In this document: one piece after another, positions 8,680 through 15,197 of the stretch
Position numbering within the stretch: position 1 is the first letter of the stretch
Layout: each line of letters opens with the position of its first letter
Source: Agilicoccus flavus
GTDB taxonomy: Bacteria > Actinomycetota > Actinomycetes > Actinomycetales > Dermatophilaceae
DNA length: 64,000 nt
NCBI RefSeq assembly: GCF_014857905.1
Contig: NZ_JACYXE010000001.1
Location: 620,001 to 684,000, forward strand
Reading direction: 5' to 3'
Position numbers and translations under genes: made by a program
The notes under the pieces: model-generated
Seen by the model: the letters and a program-made list of their open reading frames with translations, nothing else
Database searches by the model: none
Told to the model about the DNA's origin: nothing

Positions 8680-9455
8680 CCGTGGCGCGCTTCCTCATCG
8701 GGTCCAGCCTGAAGATGTACTTCGGCCGCGAACGGATGGCGCACTGGGCCGCCGAGGTCGCCGACATCTGCCGCTCGCACCCCGCGACCACCGGCGGTGT
8801 CGTGCAACCGTTCGTCATCCCGAGCCTCGTCGCGATCGACGACGTCCACGGCCTCGTCGCCGACGCGGGCGTGCTCGTCGGGGCGCAGGACATGTACTGG
8901 GAGGACGCGGGCGCCTTCACCGGCGAGGTGTCCCCCGGCGAGCTCGTCGACCACGGGGTGCGCCTCGTCGAGATCGGGCACGCCGAGCGCCGCGCCCTCT
9001 TCGGCGAGACCGACGAGAGCGTCGCCCGCAAGGTCGACGCGGCCTGGCGGCACGGCCTCGTCCCGGTGCTGTGCCTAGGCGAGGTGGAGCGCGGGGGCGC
9101 GCAGGAGGCGGTCGCCGAGTGCGTCGCCCAGCTCGAGGCATCCCTGCGCGCAGCGGTCGAGGCGGGCCGCGGCGGCGACCTCGTGCTCGCCTACGAGCCG
9201 GTGTGGGCCATCGGCGCACCCGAGCCCGCCGGCGTCGAGCACATCCGGGAGGTGTGCGGTGCCCTGCGCGAGCACCTGGCCGGGGTCGCGCCGGTGGCCG
9301 ACGGGCGCGTCATCTACGGCGGCAGCGCCGGCCCGGGGCTCCTCCCGCGCATCGCCGACGCCGTCGACGGCATGTTCCTCGGGCGGTTCGCGCACGACCC
9401 CGAGGCGTTCCGTACGATTCTCGACGAGGCCATCACCTGCGAGAAGGAGAGCTGA
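8676..9455 (+). CDS. Triose-phosphate-isomerase-like sugar phosphate isomerase (LerI/EryH type)
   Basis: This 259-residue TIM barrel is a divergent triose-phosphate isomerase homologue. The catalytic Lys is in SSLKMYF, the His in GHAERR (housekeeping TIM has GHSERR) and the Glu in AYEPVWAIG. The phosphate loop reads YGGSAG and the end DGMFLGRFA, both different from the housekeeping enzyme. This divergence is what is seen in L-erythrulose-1-phosphate isomerase LerI and EryH. Pairing with a DhaKL-type kinase supports isomerisation of erythrulose-1-phosphate or dihydroxyacetone phosphate. ATG overlaps the kinase stop (ATGA). Confidence 0.87.
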   Translation: MTVARFLIGSSLKMYFGRERMAHWAAEVADICRSHPATTGGVVQPFVIPSLVAIDDVHGLVADAGVLVGAQDMYWEDAGAFTGEVSPGELVDHGVRLVEIGHAERRALFGETDESVARKVDAAWRHGLVPVLCLGEVERGGAQEAVAECVAQLEASLRAAVEAGRGGDLVLAYEPVWAIGAPEPAGVEHIREVCGALREHLAGVAPVADGRVIYGGSAGPGLLPRIADAVDGMFLGRFAHDPEAFRTILDEAITCEKES

Positions 9456-9460
9456 CGACG

Positions 9461-10153
9461 GTGGGAGCACGACGCGACCTCGATCGCAGGGGACTGCGCG
9501 ACCGCGTCTACGACCTCGTCTTCGAGATGCTCCTCACCGGCGACCTGCCGCCCGGCTCGCGGCTCGGCATCGACACCCTCGCCCGTGATCTCGGCGTCTC
9601 GCCGACGCCAGTGCGCGAGGCGCTCGTGCACCTCGAGCGCACGGGGCTCGTCACCCGGGAGGCGCTCAAGGGTTATCGCGTCGCCCCGCCGCTCGATGCG
9701 GCCCAGCTCGCGGAGCTGTTCGACGCCCGCGTCGTGCTCGAGACGGGCGCCGCCCGGCTGGCCGCGGCGCGCGCCGACACCCTCGTGCCCACCCTGCGCC
9801 GGCTGCAGGCCCGGCACGAGCAGGAGGGCGAGCACGTCATCGCCCTGCTCGGGGGCGCCGAGCGCGTGCCGCTCGAGGCGATGCAGGCCTACTTCGCCGC
9901 CGACGGCGCGTTCCACCAGGCGATCTTCGCGGCCTCGCAGAACCGCTACCTCATCGACATGTACGACGACCTCGGCGCCGTGACGCACCGCCTGCGCCAG
10001 GTGGCGCTGCGCGGCCTCACCGACGTCAAGGAGGCCGGCGCAGAACACCGCGCCGTCGTCGAGGCCTTCGAGTCCGGCGACCCCGCGGCCCCCGTCGCGG
10101 CCATGCGCCGCCACATCGCCAACGTCCGCGCCCGCTCCCTCGGCGGCCTCTGA
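9461..10153 (+). CDS. GntR family regulator with FCD domain
   Basis: This 230-residue regulator has an N-terminal winged helix-turn-helix (GIDTLARDLGVSPTPVREAL is the classic FadR/GntR recognition region) and a C-terminal FCD domain. The FCD metal-site pattern is complete: D-x3-H in ADGAFHQ, then His in EHRAVVEAF and His in MRRHIANV, 21 residues apart. It follows the isomerase gene by 5 bases, so it is probably made from the operon it controls. Two copies of TCCTATAGGA, before 6934 and before 10337, are the best operator candidates. The GTG at 9461 was chosen because translation upstream runs into the isomerase end. Confidence 0.9.
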   Translation: MGARRDLDRRGLRDRVYDLVFEMLLTGDLPPGSRLGIDTLARDLGVSPTPVREALVHLERTGLVTREALKGYRVAPPLDAAQLAELFDARVVLETGAARLAAARADTLVPTLRRLQARHEQEGEHVIALLGGAERVPLEAMQAYFAADGAFHQAIFAASQNRYLIDMYDDLGAVTHRLRQVALRGLTDVKEAGAEHRAVVEAFESGDPAAPVAAMRRHIANVRARSLGGL

Positions 10154-10239
10154 CCGGGGCCCCGGAGACCGTCGGCGTAGCGTCGCGTTCGGCGACGCCC
10201 ATGCGGAGGGTTGCCACGCTCGACCGTGGCCACTACGTT

Positions 10240-10249
10240 TCCTATAGGA
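10240..10249. promoter_or_regulatory. Palindromic operator TCCTATAGGA (copy 2)
   Basis: This repeats the core of the palindrome at 6877-6888, again in a promoter-sized gap (87 bases from GntR stop to here, 87 to the next start). It may overlap a -10 element. It links the second operon half to the GntR gene just upstream. Confidence 0.68.
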
Positions 10250-10336
10250 TCTTTGATCTACGCTGCCGGGCGGCCGACGACCTGCCCGCAGCGGCCCAGC
10301 ACCCTCGATGCACACCCTCGATGCAACGGAGCAGCG

Positions 10337-11272
10337 ATGCCACGCACCACCCCGTACACCGCGTCCACCTGGCCGATCGCCACGTGCCTGCACGGCATCC
10401 CGCCGGTCGGCCCCGACGGCGTCGCCCTGCACGACGCCGCCCCCGAGGTGTGGGACGACATGTTCGCGCAGGTCGAGGACGTGGGGTTCTCCCTCGTCGA
10501 GCTCGCCGACAGTCACATCCGCCCGGCCGACCTCGAGCCCTCCCGCCGCGACGAGCTGCTGGCGATCGCGCGCTCGCACGGCATCGAGATCCCCTCGGTG
10601 CACCTGCAGCGCCAGAGCGTCATCATGCCGGGGCACGAGGAGCAGAACCTCGCCTACGCCCACCGCACGATCGACGCCGCCGCGGAGTGGGGCATGAAGG
10701 TCTTCTCGACCGGTCTGCACCAGCCGTTCAGCGAGGCCCAGCGCAAGGCGCTGTGGTTCTGGACGGCCGAAGGACCGAAGGACCCCGACGACCCGGAGAT
10801 GTGGAAGCTCGCCGTCTCGCGCATCCGCGAGCTCGGCAAGCACGCCGCCGACGTGGGCCTGCCGCTCTCGCTCGAGCTCTACGAGGACACCTACCTGGGC
10901 ACTGCCGACAGCGCCGTCCGGTTCGTGCAGGACGTGGGTCTCGACAACGTCGGCCTCAACCCCGACGTCGCCAACCTCATCCGCCTGCACCGCCCGGTCG
11001 AGGACTGGCGCGAGCTGTACGCGAAGACGCTGCCCTACGCGAACTACTGGCACGTGAAGAACTACACGCGCGACGAGGCCGCCGACGGGTCGTGGGCCAC
11101 GAGCGTGCCCTCCTCGATGGAGTCGGGCCTCATCAACTACCGCCAGGTCTTCCGCGACGCGATCGCCCTCGGCTTCGACGGGATCATCCTCGCCGAGCAC
11201 TACGGGGGCGACAGCCTCGGCATGTGCGCGGTCAACCAGACCTACATCCGCACCCTGCTCCCGAAGGACTGA
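10337..11272 (+). CDS. Xylose-isomerase-like TIM-barrel protein (AP-endonuclease-2 family), candidate oxo-acid decarboxylase or isomerase
   Basis: This 311-residue protein has the AP-endonuclease-family-2/xylose-isomerase-like TIM barrel. Likely metal ligands are the Glu in LSLELYED, the Asp in GLNPDVAN, the His in YWHVKNY and the Glu in ILAEHYGG. Enzymes of this superfamily in sugar-acid pathways include hydroxypyruvate isomerase, 2-oxotetronate isomerase and, as I recall, the 3-oxo-isoapionate decarboxylase OiaC that yields L-erythrulose. The neighbouring dehydrogenase and ketose kinase make a decarboxylase role attractive, but this is inference. ATG 10337 has GGAGC upstream and begins the conserved domain; earlier in-frame starts would run through the operator. 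Confidence 0.8.
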   Translation: MPRTTPYTASTWPIATCLHGIPPVGPDGVALHDAAPEVWDDMFAQVEDVGFSLVELADSHIRPADLEPSRRDELLAIARSHGIEIPSVHLQRQSVIMPGHEEQNLAYAHRTIDAAAEWGMKVFSTGLHQPFSEAQRKALWFWTAEGPKDPDDPEMWKLAVSRIRELGKHAADVGLPLSLELYEDTYLGTADSAVRFVQDVGLDNVGLNPDVANLIRLHRPVEDWRELYAKTLPYANYWHVKNYTRDEAADGSWATSVPSSMESGLINYRQVFRDAIALGFDGIILAEHYGGDSLGMCAVNQTYIRTLLPKD

Positions 11273-11276
11273 CGCC

Positions 11277-12248
11277 ATGCCCACGATGGACCCCAAGGTC
11301 ATCGCCGTCGTCGGGTCCGGCTACATGGGCGGCGGCATCGCCCAGGTGCTCGCGCTCGGCGGCCACGACGTGCGCCTCGCCGACGTCTCGGCGCAGGTGG
11401 CCGCCGCGAACCGCGAGCGCCTCCTCACCGAGGCCGCTACCTTCGTCGCCGACGGGCTGTTCCCGTCCGACGCCGTCGAACGGATCGAGGCGCGCGTCAC
11501 CGCCGCGGACTCGATCGAGGACGCCGTCGCCGGCGCCGACTTCGTCGAGGAGGCCGTGCCCGAGAAGATCGAGATCAAGCACGAGACCCTGCGCCGCATC
11601 AGCGCCGCCGCCCGCCCCGACGCGATCATCGGCTCGAACACCTCGACGATCCTCATCGGCAGGCTCGCGGAGGCCGTCGAGCGGCCCGAACGCTTCCTCG
11701 GCGTGCACTACTCCAACCCGGCGCCGTTCATCCCCGGCGTCGAACTCATCCCGCACGCGGGCACCGACGAGGCGATCCTGCCGGTCGTCGAGGAGATCGT
11801 CGCCTCGAGCGGCAAGGAGACCGCGCGCATCAAGGACTCGACCGGGTTCGTGCTCAACCGGCTGCAGTACGCGCTGTTCCACGAGGCGACCCAGCTCGTC
11901 GAGGAGGGCGTCGCCACGGCCGACGACATCGACACGGTCGTGCGCACGACGTTCGGGTTCCGGCTGCCGTTCTTCGGCCCGTTCGCCATCGCCGACATGG
12001 CCGGGCTCGACGTCTACTCCTTCTGCTACGAGTCGCTGCAGACCCGCTGGCCCGAGCGGTTCGCGACGCCGGCCTCGCTCGCCGAGCTCGTCGACGCGGG
12101 CAAGTTCGGCACGAAGTCGGGCGCCGGCTACCTCGACGTGCCCGCCGAGCGCGCCGACGACCTCGTCGCCTACCGCAACCGCGCCTACGTCGCCATGGCG
12201 AAGCTCAAGGACGAGCTCGGCCCGGCCCCCATCCACCCCGAAGCGTGA
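11277..12248 (+). CDS. 3-hydroxyacyl-CoA dehydrogenase-fold NAD-dependent hydroxy-acid dehydrogenase
   Basis: This 323-residue enzyme has the PF02737/PF00725 layout of 3-hydroxybutyryl-CoA dehydrogenase, L-gulonate 3-dehydrogenase and carnitine dehydrogenase. The Rossmann motif is VVGSGYMGGGIAQ near 10-22. The catalytic region has SNTSTI and GVHYSNPAPFIPGVEL, where His and Glu form the catalytic pair. The C-terminal domain ends with KFGTKSGAGYLD. There is no fatty-acid gene nearby, so the substrate is more likely a beta-hydroxy sugar acid whose 3-oxo product is handed to the TIM-barrel enzyme 4 bases upstream. Exact substrate unknown. Confidence 0.85.
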   Translation: MPTMDPKVIAVVGSGYMGGGIAQVLALGGHDVRLADVSAQVAAANRERLLTEAATFVADGLFPSDAVERIEARVTAADSIEDAVAGADFVEEAVPEKIEIKHETLRRISAAARPDAIIGSNTSTILIGRLAEAVERPERFLGVHYSNPAPFIPGVELIPHAGTDEAILPVVEEIVASSGKETARIKDSTGFVLNRLQYALFHEATQLVEEGVATADDIDTVVRTTFGFRLPFFGPFAIADMAGLDVYSFCYESLQTRWPERFATPASLAELVDAGKFGTKSGAGYLDVPAERADDLVAYRNRAYVAMAKLKDELGPAPIHPEA

Positions 12249-12259
12249 AGGAGCAGCAC

Positions 12260-13027
12260 ATGACCACCTTCCCGGCATCCCGCACCGTCGTCCTCACCGG
12301 CGCCGCCTCGCCGCGCGGCATCGGCCGCGCCTCGGCCCACTACCTCGCCGAGCAGGGCTGGAACATCGGCATCATCGACCTCGACGACGCGGCGGCCAAG
12401 GCCGTCGCCGCCGAGATCGCCGAGCAGCACGGCGTGCAGGCGGCGGGCGCCGGCGCGAACGTCGCCGACGAGGCGCAGGTGCGTGCCGCCTTCGACGAGC
12501 TCGAGGCCGCGCTTCCGCAGCTCGTCGCGCTCGTCAACCTCGCCGGCGTCTCCTCGCCCGTGTCCTACCTCGAGGTGACGCCGGAGGAGTGGAACCGCGT
12601 CATGGGCATCAACATGAACGGCGTCCACTACGCGACGCGACGCGCGGTCGAGTCGATGGTGACCAACGGGGTCGGGCGGGTCGTCAACCTGTCGTCGGTC
12701 TCGGCCCAGCGCGGCGGCGGCACCTTCTCCAAGACGGTCTACTCCGCGGCCAAGGCCGGCGTCATCGGCTTCACCCGCTCCGTCGCCCGCGAGCTCGGTC
12801 CGCGGGGCATCACGGTCAACGCCATCTCGCCCGGGCCCATCGACACCGACATCATGGGCGGCACGCTCACCGACGAGCGCAAGACGGCGATGGCGGCCGA
12901 CGGCGTCCTGCCGCGCATCGGCACCCCGCGCGACATCGCCGCCGCCATCTCGTACCTCATCAGCGAGGACTCCGGATTCGTGACGGGTCAGACCCTGAAC
13001 GTCGACGGCGGCCTCTACATGCACTAG
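12260..13027 (+). CDS. SDR family oxidoreductase
   Basis: This 255-residue classical short-chain dehydrogenase has the cofactor motif TGAASPRGIGRA (about 11-22), the NLAG motif, catalytic Ser in NLSSVSAQ and Tyr/Lys in VYSAAKAG, and the end GQTLNVDGGLYMH. It probably oxidises a polyol, aldose or sugar acid in the same pathway as its neighbours. AAGGAG lies 6 bases before ATG 12260, which is preferred over the in-frame GTG at 12245. It follows the dehydrogenase by 11 bases and precedes a very short membrane-peptide gene by 12 bases. Confidence 0.88.
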   Translation: MTTFPASRTVVLTGAASPRGIGRASAHYLAEQGWNIGIIDLDDAAAKAVAAEIAEQHGVQAAGAGANVADEAQVRAAFDELEAALPQLVALVNLAGVSSPVSYLEVTPEEWNRVMGINMNGVHYATRRAVESMVTNGVGRVVNLSSVSAQRGGGTFSKTVYSAAKAGVIGFTRSVARELGPRGITVNAISPGPIDTDIMGGTLTDERKTAMAADGVLPRIGTPRDIAAAISYLISEDSGFVTGQTLNVDGGLYMH

Positions 13028-13039
13028 GAAGGGCGGCCC

Positions 13040-13141
13040 ATGCGCGGTCCCTGGTCGACCTCTCGCATCCTCTTTCTTCTCATCGGCATCGTCCTCGTCG
13101 TCATGGGCGCCTGGATGATCTGGCCTTCCGTCTTCTCGTAG
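13040..13141 (+). CDS. 33-residue single-span membrane peptide
   Basis: The frame encodes MRGPWSTSRILFLLIGIVLV followed by VMGAWMIWPSVFS and a stop. A positively charged N-terminus of 9 residues is followed by one hydrophobic helix, so an inside-N orientation is likely. GGAAGGG lies about 6 bases upstream of the ATG. It sits 12 bases after the SDR and 68 bases before the MFS transporter gene. Size and placement recall small transporter subunits such as MetS, and a small accessory subunit of the MFS protein is possible. I do not recognise the family. Confidence 0.6.
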   Translation: MRGPWSTSRILFLLIGIVLVVMGAWMIWPSVFS

Positions 13142-13209
13142 ACACCTGGTTCCTCGGCACCTGCGCCGAGGGACTCCCGCTCGACACCGCACGCAAAGGA
13201 GCGCATTCG

Positions 13210-14585
13210 GTGAGCAACTCATCAGCGAGCTCGATCTCGCTCGGCAATCCCGCCCTGGATTCCGCCGTCAAGAAGGCGGCCCAGCATCTGATGCCGATGC
13301 TGATCATCCTCTACTTCGTCGCGTTCCTCGATCGCACGAACGTCGGCTTCGCCGAGGCGGCCCTCAAGGCCGACCGCGGCATCTCCGCCGGCGCGTTCGC
13401 CCTCGGCGCCGGGATCTTCTTCATCGGGTACGCCCTGTTCGAGGTGCCCTCGAACGTGCTGCTGACAAAGTTCGGCGCCCGCTTCTGGCTCGCCCGCATC
13501 GCCATCACGTGGGGCATCGTCGCGTCGCTCTTCGCCTTCACGACGAACGACACGATGTTCATCATCCTGCGATTCCTGCTCGGCGTCACCGAGGCCGGTC
13601 TGTTCCCGGGCGTGATCATGTTCCTGTCGGAATGGTTCCCGAACAAGGTGCGCGTCGGCATGTTCGCGCTGTTCTACCTCGCGCAGCCGTTCTCGCAGAT
13701 GATCGGCGCCCCGCTCTCGGGCGGGCTCATCTCCTTCGGCGACCAGGTCACCCCGTGGCACGGCTGGCAGGTGATGTTCTTCGCCGAGGGCATGCTCGCC
13801 GTCGTCGCCGGTATCGCTGCGTTCTTCCTGCTCACCGACAGCCCGCAGAAGGCGACATGGCTGAACGACGAGGAGAAGAAGGCCCTCATCGACGTCATGG
13901 CCGTCGAGGACGGCGTCCGCGCCGACGACGGGCCCGCCGGCCTGTGGCGGTCCCTGGGCAACTGGAAGGTCTGGTACTTCACGGTCATCTACTTCTGCCT
14001 CCAGATCGCCGTCTACGGCACGACCTTCTACCTGCCCCAGCAGGTGGCCGGCCTGCTCGGCACGAAGGTCGGGTGGCAGGTGGGCCTGGTGGCCGCCATC
14101 CCGTGGTTCGTCGGGCTCTTCGCCTGCTACTTCTTCGGCCGCTCGGCGACCACCGTCCGGCGCCGACGCAACTGGGGCGCGATCTTCTACGTCCTTACCG
14201 GCGTGTTCATCCTCGGGTCCGGCTGGGCGGGGGCCAACGGTCACCCGTTCCCGGCATCCTGTGCATCACGTTCGCGGTCGCGAGCTTCCTGTCGGTCGGT
14301 CCGATCACGTGGTCGTTCCCGACGGCGTTCCTCACGGGAGCCGCGGCGGCCGGCGGCATCGGCCTCATCAACTCCCTCGGCAACCTCGGCGGCTTCGTCG
14401 CGCCGATCATGCGCACCAGCATCAACGAGGCGGTTCCGACGGACTCGGGGGTGTGGGGCGTCATGTCCCTCGGCGTCTTCGCCTTCCTCGCCGCCGTGAT
14501 GATATGGGCCACGCGGTTCTTCCACGCGAAGTCCGACGCGCTCCTCGCGAAGGAGGCCGAGGACTCGGCGGCCGTCGGTCACTGA
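13210..14585 (+). pseudogene. MFS transporter, anion:cation symporter (ACS) type, frameshifted
   Basis: The frame from GTG 13210 (AAAGGAG 8 bases upstream) encodes an ACS-family transporter with LYFVAFLDRTNVGFAEAAL in TM1, YALFEVPSNVLLTKFGAR and LLGVTEAGLFPGVIMFLSEW. ACS proteins import organic anions such as hexuronates, tartrate and sugar acids. Near 14250 the frame breaks: after GHPFP the sense sequence continues one frame back as GILCITFAVASFLSVGP and ends at 14585. Adding one C to the C-run at 14250-14252 restores a transporter of about 458 residues with all 12 helices. It is either a recent pseudogene or a base-call error in a homopolymer. Confidence 0.82.
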
Positions 14586-14600
14586 CCGGTCTCGATCGAC

Positions 14601-14635
14601 GACGCGGGCCCCGACACGATGTCGGGGCCCGCGTC
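14601..14635 (+). terminator. Perfect 16-bp hairpin after the MFS gene
   Basis: Arms 14601-14616 and 14620-14635 are exact complements around loop CGA. It starts 15 bases after the MFS stop and ends the sugar-acid locus. It lacks a T-run, as is common in high-GC actinobacteria. Confidence 0.75.
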
Positions 14636-14687
14636 GCGTCGATGGTGGGACCGGCGCCGCCCGGCGCCCGGCCGCCGGCCCCGATGG

Positions 14688-14693
14688 GACGAT
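14688..14693 (+). promoter_or_regulatory. Possible leaderless -10 (GACGAT) for arfB
   Basis: GACGAT ends exactly 6 bases before the arfB ATG, the spacing seen at several other genes here. No clear Shine-Dalgarno lies between. Confidence 0.35.
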
Positions 14694-14699
14694 GGGCGC

Positions 14700-15125
14700 A
14701 TGGACGGCGATCTCGTGGTGACCTCGCGGTTCCGCATCCCGCCGGGTGAGCTGAGCGAGCGCTACTCCCACGCCTCCGGGCCGGGCGGGCAGGGCGTCAA
14801 CACGAGCGACTCCCGCGTGGAGCTCACGTTCGACGTTGAACGGTCCGCCTCCGTGCCCGCCGACCTGCGGGCGCGGATCGCCGCCCGGTTGGGTCGGCGC
14901 CTCGTCGGCGGCCGCGTCACCGTCGTCGCCGCCGAGCACCGCGGCCAGCTCGCCAATCGCCGGACGGCGCGGGCCCGGTTGGCCCAGCTGCTGCGCGAGG
15001 CCGCCGCCCCTCCCCCGCCGGGACGCCGGGCCACCCGGCCCACCCGCGGGTCGAAGGCGCGGCGCCTGGAGTCGAAGAAGCGCCGGTCCCAGGTCAAGCG
15101 CGGCCGGTCGCGTCCCGCCGAGTGA
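14700..15125 (+). CDS. arfB: Alternative ribosome-rescue factor ArfB (YaeJ)
   Basis: This 141-residue protein is a codon-independent peptidyl-tRNA hydrolase that frees ribosomes stalled without a stop codon. It has the release-factor GGQ motif in SHASGPGGQGVNTSDSRVEL (about residues 24-43) and a long basic tail rich in Lys and Arg that in the family enters the empty mRNA channel. There are no codon-recognition domains. The ATG at 14700 gives the family's usual N-terminus (LVVTSRFRIP); an upstream in-frame ATG at 14619 would begin inside the terminator loop. It stands alone. Confidence 0.9.
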   Translation: MDGDLVVTSRFRIPPGELSERYSHASGPGGQGVNTSDSRVELTFDVERSASVPADLRARIAARLGRRLVGGRVTVVAAEHRGQLANRRTARARLAQLLREAAAPPPPGRRATRPTRGSKARRLESKKRRSQVKRGRSRPAE

Positions 15126-15185
15126 CGCTCGTCCGGTGAAGGGACGAGGGCCGGGCGTCGACCCCTCGAGGGCCCGGCCCCGAGC

Positions 15186-15191
15186 TACGGT
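15186..15191 (+). promoter_or_regulatory. Leaderless -10 (TACGGT) for the LuxR/LAL gene
   Basis: TACGGT ends 6 bases before ATG 15198. No separate ribosome-binding site fits, so transcription probably starts at the start codon. Confidence 0.5.
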
Positions 15192-15197
15192 GGCGGG

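Noticed and set aside
9461-10153. The GntR/FCD regulator as regulator of the ben operon
   Set aside because: It sits between the kinase/isomerase genes and the TIM-barrel gene, with matching palindromes before both. No copy of that palindrome was seen in the visible ben region, though the benA promoter is outside the window.
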